Shown one piece after another: positions 1 to 8,312 of a stretch of 64,000 bases of DNA (position 1 is the first letter of the stretch; every line of letters starts with the position of its first letter). The DNA is from Bradyrhizobium nivariense (lineage in GTDB: Bacteria > Pseudomonadota > Alphaproteobacteria > Rhizobiales > Xanthobacteraceae). The stretch lies in assembly GCF_029846715.1 (NCBI RefSeq), contig NZ_JARVWW010000014.1, forward strand, positions 124,001 through 188,000, read 5' to 3'. The notes beneath the pieces are model-generated. The model ran no database searches. It was given only the letters and a program-made list of their open reading frames with translations, and was not told the origin of the DNA. The position numbers and the translations under genes were made by a program.

Positions 1-581
1 GCCTTCTCCGGCGCCGCGAAGCGCAGCCGCGTACCCTTGGCGATCAGCGTGGTCGCCGCCCACAGCGCGGCGCCGCCGACGATCATGAGGTCGCCGAGCA
101 GAACATGCGAATCGACGTTGGGCTGCGGCACCCCAATCGCGAGTGCGACACCGGCAAAGCTTACGGCGAGACCCAGCCATTGCGTGCCGCCAAGCCGCTC
201 GCCGAGCACCTGGTAGGAGCCGAGCGCGACGAAGAACGGCGCGGTGTAGAGGAACACCACCGCCCGCGACGCCGGGGTGAAGCGCAGGCCCTGGAAGATC
301 AGCACGAACTCGATGCCGAACATCAGTCCGGCGATGATTCCGGGCTTCCAGGTGCCGTCACGTTCGAAGAATTTAACGCCGCGCAAGGTGCCGATGATGA
401 ACAGCACCGGCAGCGCGCCCATCGAGCGGATCGTGGCCTGAAGCATCGGCGGAATGTCCGGCAGCACCAGCTTCACCGCGATCTGGTTGAACCCCCAGGT
501 CAGGCACAGCATGAGCATCAGGGCGATGGCGCCGGCACTGAGGGGACGACCGGCGGACGTTATGGCTTGTGGTGAGGACAT
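1..581 (-). CDS. DMT-superfamily (EamA) exporter, 3' end outside window
   Basis: Integral membrane transporter of the drug/metabolite superfamily; substrate unknown. The minus-strand frame opens at ATG 579-581 (MSSPQAITSAGRP) and stays open to the window edge, giving about 193 residues. It shows hydrophobic segments typical of EamA repeats: an N-terminal segment with LMLCLTWGFNQIAVKLV, then FGIEFVLIFQGLRFTPAS, VVFLYTAPFFVALGSY, and WLGLAVSFAGVALAI. The motif around FLYTAPFFVALGSYQVLGERL is characteristic of EamA proteins. Family length is about 290-300 aa, so roughly the last third lies before position 1. It lies upstream in map order of zur (both minus strand); 36 bp separate its start from the zur stop. 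Confidence 0.85.
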   Translation of the reverse strand, partial: MSSPQAITSAGRPLSAGAIALMLMLCLTWGFNQIAVKLVLPDIPPMLQATIRSMGALPVLFIIGTLRGVKFFERDGTWKPGIIAGLMFGIEFVLIFQGLRFTPASRAVVFLYTAPFFVALGSYQVLGERLGGTQWLGLAVSFAGVALAIGVPQPNVDSHVLLGDLMIVGGAALWAATTLIAKGTRLRFAAPEK

Positions 582-617
582 GTCTTCCTGAAAAACCGGC
601 TTTGCGCCGTTGTTGCT

Positions 618-1112
618 TTATGCAGCTTTCTGACAATGCGCACAGACGCCCGTGATTTCCACCACGGACAATTTGGGAGCGAAGCCTGAGCTGCGCGCGG
701 CGGCGTTGAGGTCCTTGGCGAACGACGCCGACGGAATCTCACCGACCAGACCACAGCGCTCGCAGATCAGGAACGTCACCGCCGTGGTCGCGTCATGGTC
801 GTAGGCGGCGCAGGCGAGATAGGCGTTGCGGCTCTCGATGCGGTGCACGAGGCCGTTGGCCATCAAGAAATCGAGAGCACGATAGACCGTGATCGGCGCC
901 GGCCGCGGCATCGATTTCGCCAGCTCGTCGATCACCTCATAGGCGCCGAGCGGGCGGTGGCTCGAGAGCAGCGCCCCCAGCACATGGCGGCGTATAGGCG
1001 TGAATTTCTGCGCGCGCTGCGCGCAGACGGCCTCGGCATGCGCCAGCGCATCCGCAGTGCAGCGGCCGTGATCGTGGTCGGGCGCGGGAAATGCCGGCTT
1101 TGCGAGGGTCAT
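618..1112 (-). CDS. zur: Fur-family zinc uptake regulator (Zur-like)
   Basis: Metal-responsive transcriptional repressor of 164 aa. The N-terminal winged helix reads FTPIRRHVLGALLSSHRPLGAYEVIDEL, followed by the recognition region APITVYRALDFLMANGLVHRIES. The C-terminal half carries two CxxC pairs (CERC and CAHC) that hold the structural zinc in Fur/Zur proteins, plus a His-rich stretch (YDHD). The short length and the CAHCQK tail fit Zur better than Fur or Irr. It is divergent from the marR-emrAB operon with 157 bp between the preferred starts. No ABC zinc transporter is next to it, so the assignment within the Fur family is by motif only. Confidence 0.82.
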   Translation of the reverse strand: MTLAKPAFPAPDHDHGRCTADALAHAEAVCAQRAQKFTPIRRHVLGALLSSHRPLGAYEVIDELAKSMPRPAPITVYRALDFLMANGLVHRIESRNAYLACAAYDHDATTAVTFLICERCGLVGEIPSASFAKDLNAAARSSGFAPKLSVVEITGVCAHCQKAA

Positions 1113-1189
1113 GGGACCGGCGTTCTAGCATCTCGGATGGGGAACCCAAAGCAGGACCGGCGATGCGGCGATCAGCCATGCTCTTGCTG

Positions 1190-1204
1190 CGGGACAGTGT
1201 CCCG
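1190..1204. promoter_or_regulatory. 15-bp perfect dyad (operator candidate)
   Basis: CGGGACAGTGTCCCG is perfectly palindromic around a central base. It lies in the divergent zur/marR intergenic region, 65 bp upstream of the preferred marR start. It may bind the MarR protein, Zur, or another regulator; only the symmetry is seen. Confidence 0.4.
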
Positions 1205-1225
1205 TAAACCCGCCATGAAATAATC

Positions 1226-1255
1226 ATAAGCTTGCTTATTATATCCCAAGCTTAT
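1226..1255. promoter_or_regulatory. GCTTAT repeats before marR (auto-operator candidate)
   Basis: ATAAGC (1226-1231) and GCTTAT (1234-1239) form an inverted repeat with a 2-bp spacer, and a third GCTTAT lies at 1250-1255, 16 bp after the second. The block is AT-rich in a GC-rich background and ends 14 bp before the ATG at 1270, the usual place for a MarR-family autoregulatory operator. Confidence 0.5.
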
Positions 1256-1269
1256 TGGAGACCAAGCTC

Positions 1270-1752
1270 ATGAGCCGAGGGCCCGTGGACCAGAACTTCC
1301 TGTTTACGCTCGCCGAGCTCTATCGCCTGTTGCGGGTCTACGCCGACAAGGAGGCCTCGCGCTTCGGCATCACCCGCGCGCAATGGGCGGTGCTGGCCAA
1401 GGTCGAGCGCAGCGAAGGCATGAAGCAGTCGGAGCTCGCCGAGCTTCTCGAGGTGCAGCCGATCACGCTGACGCGCCTGATCGACAAGCTCTGCGACAGC
1501 GACTGGATCGAACGCCGCAGCGATCCTTCGGACCGCCGCGTCAAGCGGCTGTACCTGAAGAAGGCCGGGCGGCAGTTGCTCGGACGGATGAGCGGGCTGA
1601 AATCCGAGCTCACGGCCAACGCGCTCGACGGCATTACCCCGGCGGACGCCCATCGCCTCCTCACCCAGCTCGAAACAATCAAGGAAAACGTGCGTACCGC
1701 GATCCAGACCAGCGGAGCGGAACAAGCGCGTAAGGAGCAGCGCTATGGCTGA
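1270..1752 (+). CDS. MarR-family transcriptional regulator
   Basis: Winged-helix regulator of 160 aa, probably the local repressor of the efflux pump that follows. The core reads ITRAQWAVLAKVERSEGMKQSELAELLEVQPITLTRLIDKLCDSDWIERRSDPSDRRVKRLYLKKAG, a textbook MarR winged HTH with the DxR wing (DPSDRRVK). The open frame extends to a TTG at 1255, but the ATG at 1270 is preferred because GGAG sits at the right distance upstream (1257-1260). Its stop overlaps the next gene by 8 bp, so it is the first gene of a marR-emrA-emrB operon. Repeats before the gene look like its operator. The effector is unknown; phenolic or lipophilic compounds are typical for this arrangement. Confidence 0.9.
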   Translation: MSRGPVDQNFLFTLAELYRLLRVYADKEASRFGITRAQWAVLAKVERSEGMKQSELAELLEVQPITLTRLIDKLCDSDWIERRSDPSDRRVKRLYLKKAGRQLLGRMSGLKSELTANALDGITPADAHRLLTQLETIKENVRTAIQTSGAEQARKEQRYG

Positions 1753-2908
1753 TCAAGTCCTCAAGTTCCAACCCGAGCAGAAGATCGACGGCGGCAAGCC
1801 CGCCAAGAAAGCCGGCACCGATCCGCGCCGCCGCCTGGTGGCCGGCCTGCGCCGCTATCGCCGCGTCCTGCTCCTGGTCGTGCTGCCGATCGTCGTCACA
1901 GTTGCCGGTTTCACCTTCTATCTCAATGGCGGCCGTTATGTCGGCACCGACGATGCCTATGTCGGCGCCCAGAAGGTGCTGGTGACTCCCGACATCTCCG
2001 GCAAGATCGAGAAGGTCGTCGTCAAGGAAGGCCAACTCGTCAAGCAGGGCGACGAGCTGTTCGAGATCGACCCCGTGCCGTTCCGCCTCGCGGTGGACGA
2101 TGCCAAAGCGCAGCTCATGCAGGCGCAGTCGACCTATGACAATCTCCGCGCCAACATCAAGATCTACGGCGACATGCTCGATCTCGCCCAGCGGGGCGTC
2201 GACCTGAAGCAGCGCGACGTCGAGCGCAAGCAGGCGCTGGTGAAGAACAGCTACGGCTCGCAACTCGACCTCGACAACGCGGCGAACGCGCTGGTGACGT
2301 CCGGCTCCATCGCGCAATACGTCAAGCAGCAGATCTCGACGGCCAAGACGCAACTGCTCGGCGACACCGACCTGCCGCTGGAGAAATTCCCGGCCTACGC
2401 GCAGGCCAAGTCGAAGCTCGACAATGCCGAGCGCAATCTCGACCATGCCGTCGTGCGGGCACCCATGGGCGGCATTGCGACGCAGGTCGAGCAGATCCAG
2501 CTCGGCCGCTACGTCACCGCCGGCACGCCGGTGTTCTCCATCATCGATGTCGCCCACCCCTGGGTCGACGCCAATCCGAAGGAAAGCGACCTCACCTACG
2601 TCACCGAAGGGCAGCCGGTCACGCTCGAGGTCGACGCATTCCCGAACCACGTCTTCAAGGGCAAGATCGGCTCGCTCTCGCCCGGCACCGGCGCGCAATT
2701 CGCGATCCTGCCGCCGCAGAATGCCACCGGCAATTTCGTCAAGGTGGTGCAACGCGTGCCGATCCGCATCTATTTCGACGAGACCGACAAATACGTGCGG
2801 AAGCTGAAGGCCGGCATGAGCGTCTACGCCACCATCGACACCGGCCATCGGCGCTCGCTCGCCGGCCTGCTCGGCCTGTCGGCGACCGCGGGCCAGGAAA
2901 AAGACTAA
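1745..2908 (+). CDS. emrA: HlyD/EmrA-family membrane fusion protein
   Basis: Periplasmic adaptor subunit (387 aa) of a tripartite drug-efflux pump, linking the inner-membrane transporter to an outer-membrane channel. After a basic cytoplasmic N-terminus (about 1-37) there is one membrane segment, VLLLVVLPIVVTVAGFTFYL. Next comes the biotinyl-lipoyl half GTDDAYVGAQKVLVTPDISGKIEKVVVKEGQLVKQGDELFEID, a coiled-coil region rich in Ala, Gln and Lys (about 115-235), the second lipoyl half (VVRAPMGGIATQVEQIQLGRYVTAG) and a beta-barrel domain with VPIRIYFDE. It overlaps the marR stop and is followed after 28 bp by the DHA2 transporter. No outer-membrane factor gene is present here. Confidence 0.92.
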   Translation: MADQVLKFQPEQKIDGGKPAKKAGTDPRRRLVAGLRRYRRVLLLVVLPIVVTVAGFTFYLNGGRYVGTDDAYVGAQKVLVTPDISGKIEKVVVKEGQLVKQGDELFEIDPVPFRLAVDDAKAQLMQAQSTYDNLRANIKIYGDMLDLAQRGVDLKQRDVERKQALVKNSYGSQLDLDNAANALVTSGSIAQYVKQQISTAKTQLLGDTDLPLEKFPAYAQAKSKLDNAERNLDHAVVRAPMGGIATQVEQIQLGRYVTAGTPVFSIIDVAHPWVDANPKESDLTYVTEGQPVTLEVDAFPNHVFKGKIGSLSPGTGAQFAILPPQNATGNFVKVVQRVPIRIYFDETDKYVRKLKAGMSVYATIDTGHRRSLAGLLGLSATAGQEKD

Positions 2909-2936
2909 GACAAAGACTGAGACAAGGACCGATCCG

Positions 2937-4490
2937 ATGTGCCCCAATGCCAGCCTGATGGTCCCCGGCCTGCGCCGGAACATGGTGACGATCTGCGCCA
3001 TGACGGCGACCATCATGCAGGCGCTGGACACCACCATCGCCAATGTCGCCCTGCCCTACATGCAGGGCACGCTGTCGGCCTCGCAGGACCAGATCAACTG
3101 GGTGCTGACCTCTTACATCGTCGCTGCCGCGATCATGACGGCGCCGGTGGGCTGGATCGCCAACCGCTTCGGCCGCAAGCGCATCTTCATCATCTGCTCG
3201 GCCGGGTTCACCTTTGCGTCGGTGCTGTGCGGGCTTGCGCAGGACATCAACCAGATGGTGCTGTTCCGCCTGCTGCAAGGCGTGTTCGGCGCCGCCCTGG
3301 TGCCGCTGTCGCAATCGGTGATGCTCGACTATTACACGCTGCAGGAGCGCGCCAAGGCGATGTCGATCTGGGGCATGGGCGTGATGATGGGACCGATCAT
3401 GGGTCCATCGCTCGGCGCCTGGTTGACCGAGACCTATTCCTGGCACTGGGTGTTCTTCGTCAATCTGCCGTTCGGCGCCATCACCGTGATCGGGCTGATC
3501 ATCTTCATGGATGAGACCCGGAAGGATCTCAGTCTCAAGTTCGACTGGTTCGGCTTCGCGGCGCTGGCGGTCGCGATCGGCTCGCTTCAGCTCGCGCTCG
3601 ACCGCGGCGAGCAGTTGGGCTGGCTCGAATCGGGCGAAATCATCGCTGAATTCATCGTCTCGGCCGTCGCCTTCTATTTCTTCATCACGCATTCCTTCAC
3701 GACCTCGACGCCGTTCATCCGCTTCGCGCTCTTCAGGGATCGCAACTTCGTCACCGGCTGCATGTTCATGGTCGTGATGGGGCTCGTGCTGTTCTCGACC
3801 ATGGCGCTGGCCTCGCCCTACATGCAGAACGTGATCGGCTATCCCATCATCACCGCCGGCCTGCTGCTGGCGAGCCGCGGCTTCGGCACCTTCTTCGCCA
3901 TGATGCTGGTCGGCCGCATGATGCGTTATTTCGAGGCCCGCACGCTGATCATCACGGGCCTGACGCTGACCGCGGCCTCGCTGTTCCAGATGACCGGCTG
4001 GACCGACCTGACCCAGGTGCCGGAGATCGTCACCGTCAGCATCATCCAGGGCTTTGGCTTCGGCCTCGTTTTCGTGCCGCTCTCGACGGTGGCGTTCCTG
4101 ACCCTACCGAACCAGCTGCGCACCGACGGCACCGCGATGCTGACCCTGATGCGCAACGTTGCGAGCTCGGTCGGCATTTCCGTCGTCATCGCCCAGCTGA
4201 CGCAAGGCACGCGCAAGACCTACGCGATCCTGTCCGAGAACATCAACCCGTTCAATCATGCGCTCCAGATGCCCAGCGTCAGCGGCATGATCAATCTGTC
4301 CACCGATGCCGGCCGCGCCATGGCCGACCGCATGGTCAGCGTGCAGGCGCAGATCATCGCGTTTGCGCACGACTACCAGCTCGTGATGGTCTTCATCCTC
4401 TGCACCATCCCGCTCGCTCTGTTGATCGGCTCGACCAAGGCCACGCTGCGCAAGCAGGCGGCCGGGCCGGAACATGCGGTGATGGAGTAA
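2937..4490 (+). CDS. emrB: DHA2-family multidrug efflux MFS transporter (EmrB-like)
   Basis: Proton-coupled inner-membrane exporter of 517 aa with about 14 predicted membrane segments, the DHA2 count. Motif D1 of this family (LDTTIANVALPYMQ) lies near residue 30. The loop-2/3 motif A appears as GWIANRFGRKR and motif C as GPIMGPSLGAWLTE. It pairs with the EmrA-like protein immediately upstream, which is the standard partner. The operon order marR-emrA-emrB and the overlapping or near-overlapping ends indicate co-transcription. Substrates are probably hydrophobic toxins, but specificity cannot be read from the sequence. The gene ends 4 bp before a long palindromic repeat that could act as its 3' boundary. 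Confidence 0.92.
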   Translation: MCPNASLMVPGLRRNMVTICAMTATIMQALDTTIANVALPYMQGTLSASQDQINWVLTSYIVAAAIMTAPVGWIANRFGRKRIFIICSAGFTFASVLCGLAQDINQMVLFRLLQGVFGAALVPLSQSVMLDYYTLQERAKAMSIWGMGVMMGPIMGPSLGAWLTETYSWHWVFFVNLPFGAITVIGLIIFMDETRKDLSLKFDWFGFAALAVAIGSLQLALDRGEQLGWLESGEIIAEFIVSAVAFYFFITHSFTTSTPFIRFALFRDRNFVTGCMFMVVMGLVLFSTMALASPYMQNVIGYPIITAGLLLASRGFGTFFAMMLVGRMMRYFEARTLIITGLTLTAASLFQMTGWTDLTQVPEIVTVSIIQGFGFGLVFVPLSTVAFLTLPNQLRTDGTAMLTLMRNVASSVGISVVIAQLTQGTRKTYAILSENINPFNHALQMPSVSGMINLSTDAGRAMADRMVSVQAQIIAFAHDYQLVMVFILCTIPLALLIGSTKATLRKQAAGPEHAVME

Positions 4491-4494
4491 TACC

Positions 4495-4630
4495 GTCGTC
4501 CCGGCGAAGGCCGGGACCCATAACCACAGGGAGAAGTTTGACGAAGACTGGGAGTGATCTTCGTTTGGGACGAACATCCCTCAAGACCGTTACACCTCGC
4601 GGTATGGGTCCCGGCCTTCGCCGGGACGAC
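4495..4630. repeat. Palindromic intergenic repeat, 28-bp arms
   Basis: A 28-bp arm at 4495-4522 (starting GTCGTCCCGGCGAAGG) is perfectly inverted at 4603-4630, with 80 bp between. The same arm type occurs at 35567-35706 and as halves at 37485-37500 and near 46650. It fills the gap between two convergent genes and could fold as a transcript-end hairpin. Confidence 0.8.
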
Positions 4631-4648
4631 ACCGTTCAGGTAGGCCGA

Positions 4649-5722
4649 CTACCCCAAAAGCTCCTCGCAGCCCAAATCTTCGACCGCCATCATCACCCGC
4701 TCCAGATTGTTCCACCAGACCAGCGGCGGGATGTTGATGCTCCATTGCCAGACCGGCTTGGTAATGTGCCAGAGCACCGACCGGCGATAGTCCTGGTCGA
4801 GCGCGCCGCGGGTGTAGCCGCTGACACCGTGCGCGATCAGCGTCTCGTGATAGCGGTTGAGCAGCGCTCGCTCGAGCGCCTGCCGGCGCTCCGGATACCA
4901 TTGTGTCGCTATCATATAGGCGAGGTCGCCGGTCGGCACGTTGGCGCGCCACTGGTCGAAATCGAAAATGCGCACGGTATCCGTGACACCCGCGCGCGGC
5001 AGCAGAAAATTCCAGATGTGGGCATCGCCGTGAGCAATGGTGAGATGCCGGCGTGAATGGTAGCGCTGAGACAACCGGCCCGACTGCTCGATGAAGCGGC
5101 GGTAGAGGGTGCGCCGCTCCTCGCTGAGACGGTCGCCAAGGAGATCGGCGAAACGATCATAGTGACCGGCGAACGTCTCCATCAGTCTCACGTTGTCGTC
5201 GGTGCTCATCCAGCTACCGACGGTTTCGCCGAGACTTTCATGATCCCACCACGCCGCATGCATGCGGGCCAGCGTCGTGACGATCGCCATCGCCTGCTCG
5301 CGCGCGGGCGGCAGCGGCCATTGCGTCGCGATCTCATGGCTGTCGGTGAGGTCCTCGAGCAGGAGATGCCAGGTCTGACCCTCCTCGTCGAAATGCCCGT
5401 CGAAGCCGCGCGGCACGAGCCCCGGCGGCATTTTCGGCGCGAGCTGCGTATAGAACGCGACCTCGTGCCGCCCGCCATGTGCCAGCGTCTTGGCGAAGGC
5501 GGCGTGCGCCGTCTTCAGGATCAGCGATTGCGGGGCGCCGTCGGACTCCCCGACATAACGCAGGCCGAGCCGGACGATGTGCGACACAAGGGTGTCACGC
5601 TGGTGCAGCACCTTCACTTCGCGGACGACGCCGCGATCGAGTGCGCCGGCCTTGCGCAGTGCGGTCGTGAGATAAGCGGGCTCGGCGACCGCCGGCAGTT
5701 GCGGATCTGTCATGAAAGCCAC
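4649..5722 (-). CDS. Phosphotransferase-fold protein (APH/ecdysteroid-kinase-like)
   Basis: Predicted small-molecule kinase of the aminoglycoside phosphotransferase / choline-kinase fold, 357 aa. The catalytic Brenner motif is clear: LTIAHGDAHIWNFLL, followed by the metal-binding DFDQWR (IFDFDQWRANVPTGDLAYMIA). A lobe-1 Lys is likely in SLILKTAH, and LLLEDLTD matches the hinge region. The combination resembles the EcKinase-like/DUF1679 group more than true antibiotic kinases. The substrate is unknown, and there is no reason to call it a resistance gene. Start is MAFMTD at 5722; MTDPQL nine bases in is an alternative. It stands alone between a repeat element and a chemoreceptor gene on the same strand. 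Confidence 0.82.
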   Translation of the reverse strand: MAFMTDPQLPAVAEPAYLTTALRKAGALDRGVVREVKVLHQRDTLVSHIVRLGLRYVGESDGAPQSLILKTAHAAFAKTLAHGGRHEVAFYTQLAPKMPPGLVPRGFDGHFDEEGQTWHLLLEDLTDSHEIATQWPLPPAREQAMAIVTTLARMHAAWWDHESLGETVGSWMSTDDNVRLMETFAGHYDRFADLLGDRLSEERRTLYRRFIEQSGRLSQRYHSRRHLTIAHGDAHIWNFLLPRAGVTDTVRIFDFDQWRANVPTGDLAYMIATQWYPERRQALERALLNRYHETLIAHGVSGYTRGALDQDYRRSVLWHITKPVWQWSINIPPLVWWNNLERVMMAVEDLGCEELLG

Positions 5723-5788
5723 GATGCCCCCGTGCCGCGCTATATTGCACGATCGCAGGTTCGGGCACCAGCGGCAGATGGCGCCTGC

Positions 5789-7480
5789 TTAAGCCGCAGC
5801 GGTCGACTCGCGCACGGTCCTGACGACAACCGACCGGAGCTGTTCGAGATTCGTCGCCATGCCGGCGATCGCCTGCCTGACCTCCGCGGCGCGCTCGTTC
5901 ACGGAGGCGGCGTCGCGGCTGACATCGCCGATCTTGGCCGAAACCTCCTTCGCAGCGGAAGCCGATTCGGAGATCGAGCGCGTGATCTCCCGCGTCGCGG
6001 CGTCCTGTTCTTCCATTGCGGCGGCAACCGAGGTGGCAACGCCGTCGATCTCGACGATATGGCCTCCCATGGTTTCGACGGCATCGACCGCGGCCTGCGT
6101 CGAAGCCTGGATCTCGGCAATCAGCCGCGTGATCTCCTCGGTGGATTTGGCGGTCTGGTCGGACAGGGATTTCACTTCGGCGGCGACCACCGCAAAGCCG
6201 CGGCCGGCCTCGCCGGCGCGCGCCGCCTCGATCGTGGCGTTGAGTGCCAGCAGATTGGTCTGGCCGGCGATGCCGCCGATGAGGTCGGAGACCTCGGCGA
6301 TCTTCTTGACCGATCCGGCCAGCGCCTGGATGGTCGAGCGCGCCTGTTCACGACCGGCGACCGCCGATTTTGTGACCGTGCTGGTCCGCGCGACCTGGGT
6401 TGCGATCTCGCGGATCGAGGCGCTGAGTTCTTCGGCCGCCGCCGAGACGGTCTGCGAGCTGCCGAGAGCCTGGGTGGAGGCCGCGGCAACCGCCTGCGAC
6501 TGCGCGGAGAGGGATCGGGCGATGTCGGACAGGCCGGAGGCGGCCCGCTCGACGCCTTGCGTCGCCGCACTCGCGGTGTCGACCGAGCGGCCGGTCTCGC
6601 GCTCGACGGTCTCGGCCATCTGGTGCAGGGCACCGCGCTTGGCGAGCGCCGCCTCCTGCTCCTTGCGCAACTGCTCCTCGCGCAGCCGGGCATTGTCGAC
6701 CGCGGCCTGCTTGAACACCAGCAGCGCGCCCGCCATCGAGCCGACCTCGTCCTGGCGGTGCGCGAAGGGAATGTCGGCGGCGAGATCGCCGGTCGCAAGC
6801 GTTTGCATCGTACCCGTCATGCGCACGATCGGGCGCACCACACCAAGTGCGACGCCGAGCAAACCTGCGGCAATGAAGGCCAGGACGGCAGCGGAAACGC
6901 CGAGGAGGATATAGAGCATGGAGCTGTCGCGGTCCGCGGCCAGCTTCTCCATGTCGGCATTCTGCTTGGTGGCGCTCTCGACGATGCTGTCGATGACGGC
7001 GCGATGCGCGGTGTAGGCATCCTTGAGCTGCGCGTAGGCGCGCTCGGAGGCGGCCATGTCCTTGGCCTTGAGGGCCGGGAGGAGCTGGTCGGACAACAGC
7101 TTCCAGAACTTCTGCACCTCGGCGTCGGATTTCGACACCAGGGCCGTCTTCAGGTCGGCCGAGAGGCTGGAGGTGACCCAGAATGCCTTGCGCTCGTCGT
7201 AATCCTTGCGGAGCTGGATCAGGCGTTCGCCATGGGCCGCCAGCTGGTCCGGCTCGCGCATGGCCAGCGTCGCCTCGAGATAGGCCTCGATCACATATTC
7301 CGGCGGCGGCAGGATGTCCGCGATGAGGTCGTTGCCGAGCTTGATATCGGAATAGAGCGGGCCGCCGACCTTGAGCTCTTTCAAGGCGTAGAGGCTGGTC
7401 GAAACCACGGCGGTAAAGCCGATGGCCAGAACGACGCCGAAAGCAATGATCGCGGAGGAAAGCGAAAGGCGAATTTTCAT
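5789..7480 (-). CDS. Methyl-accepting chemotaxis protein
   Basis: Transmembrane chemoreceptor of 563 aa that signals to CheA/CheW. It has an N-terminal membrane anchor (LSSAIIAFGVVLAIGFTAVVSTSLYAL) and an extracytoplasmic sensor of about 160 residues rich in helices. A second membrane span (YILLGVSAAVLAFIAAGLLGVALGVV) is followed by a HAMP domain (VVRPIVRMTGTMQTLATGDLAADIPF). The conserved signalling hairpin contains IAGQTNLLALNATIEAARAG and GRGFAVVAAEVKSLSDQT. The helical sensor suggests a four-helix ligand domain; the ligand is unknown. No che genes are nearby, so it is an orphan receptor. A very long opposite-strand open frame across it is a codon-bias artefact. Confidence 0.95.
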   Translation of the reverse strand: MKIRLSLSSAIIAFGVVLAIGFTAVVSTSLYALKELKVGGPLYSDIKLGNDLIADILPPPEYVIEAYLEATLAMREPDQLAAHGERLIQLRKDYDERKAFWVTSSLSADLKTALVSKSDAEVQKFWKLLSDQLLPALKAKDMAASERAYAQLKDAYTAHRAVIDSIVESATKQNADMEKLAADRDSSMLYILLGVSAAVLAFIAAGLLGVALGVVRPIVRMTGTMQTLATGDLAADIPFAHRQDEVGSMAGALLVFKQAAVDNARLREEQLRKEQEAALAKRGALHQMAETVERETGRSVDTASAATQGVERAASGLSDIARSLSAQSQAVAAASTQALGSSQTVSAAAEELSASIREIATQVARTSTVTKSAVAGREQARSTIQALAGSVKKIAEVSDLIGGIAGQTNLLALNATIEAARAGEAGRGFAVVAAEVKSLSDQTAKSTEEITRLIAEIQASTQAAVDAVETMGGHIVEIDGVATSVAAAMEEQDAATREITRSISESASAAKEVSAKIGDVSRDAASVNERAAEVRQAIAGMATNLEQLRSVVVRTVRESTAAA

Positions 7481-7643
7481 GGAACAATCCGATGGGCCGC
7501 GCCGAATCCAACGGACCCTAAAGGATTACGGTAAACACGGGATTGCTTCGCGCGGAAATTGCATCACGCGAACTCCGGAAAACTACGGGAAACGGCGTCA
7601 GGGGAGCGGTTTCGGGCAGCGAAAGTTGGGCCCTCCTCCGCCA

Positions 7644-7712
7644 TCGTCCCGGATCGGCGGGCCGCCCTGGACAACGCTACGCGTTGCCAAGAGTTGCGCT
7701 TGTCCGGGACGA
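7644..7712. repeat. Short palindromic repeat between MCP and pcaG
   Basis: TCGTCCCGGA (7644-7653) is inverted as TCCGGGACGA (7703-7712). It is a short version of the same repeat family seen elsewhere and sits just beyond the pcaG stop, where it could end the pca transcript. Confidence 0.55.
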
Positions 7713-7721
7713 CGCTGGAGG

Positions 7722-8312
7722 TCACACGTCGAAGAACACCGTCTCGTCGTCGCCCTGCAAACGCAGGTCGAGCCGGTAAACCGGCTTGCCGGCCTCGCGC
7801 GTCGCGACCAGCGTGGCGCGGCGGTCGGCCGGCACCAGCGCCAGCACGGGATCGGCGGCATTGCCGGCCTCGTCGCTGAAATAGATGCGGGTATAGAGAT
7901 GCCGCAGCATGCCGCGACCGAACACCGCAAGCAGGATGTGCGGTGCCTGCGGCTTGCCGTCGGGATCGGGCACCGCGCCCGGCTTGATGGTCTCGAAGGA
8001 ATAATTGCCGTCCTTGTCGGTGCCGCAGCGGGCAAAGCCGCGAAAGCTTGCGTTCGGCAGCGCGCGCTTGTCCTGCGGGTCGGCAAAGCGCCCCTGCGCA
8101 TCGGCCTGCCAGATCTCCAGCATGACATCCGGCACGGCGACGCCATCACCGTCGAACACCCGGCCTTCGACGCGGAGGCGGTTGCCGGAGACATCGGACG
8201 TGAGCGTCGAGTTCGTGAACGCGTCGTTCCATGCGTAGTCGCCGGTCGGCGTCAGGCCGTATTTGAAGAACGGGCCGACCGTCTGCGATGGCGTGATCCC
8301 ATTGTCCTGCAC
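7722..8312 (-). CDS. pcaG: Protocatechuate 3,4-dioxygenase alpha subunit
   Basis: Structural subunit (196 aa) of the non-haem Fe(III) intradiol enzyme that cleaves protocatechuate to beta-carboxy-cis,cis-muconate. It has the intradiol fold but lacks the full iron ligand set, as is normal for the alpha chain: SQTVGPFFKYGLTP at the N-terminus, the beta-sandwich core VPDVMLEIWQADAQGRF, and HILLAVFGRGMLRHLYTRIYF. The start is GTG (8310-8312), directly abutting the pcaH stop with no intergenic base, so translation is probably coupled. It is the last gene of the minus-strand operon. Confidence 0.95.
   Translation of the reverse strand: MQDNGITPSQTVGPFFKYGLTPTGDYAWNDAFTNSTLTSDVSGNRLRVEGRVFDGDGVAVPDVMLEIWQADAQGRFADPQDKRALPNASFRGFARCGTDKDGNYSFETIKPGAVPDPDGKPQAPHILLAVFGRGMLRHLYTRIYFSDEAGNAADPVLALVPADRRATLVATREAGKPVYRLDLRLQGDDETVFFDV

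Noticed and set aside
1679..3692. Two long minus-strand frames opposite emrA/emrB
   Set aside because: Antisense to confident efflux genes and without recognisable domains.
5057..7534. 825-aa plus-strand open frame opposite the phosphotransferase and chemoreceptor genes
   Set aside because: It is antisense to two well-supported genes, is extremely rich in Arg, Gly and Asp, and shows no domain. Long antisense frames are expected from GC-rich codon bias.
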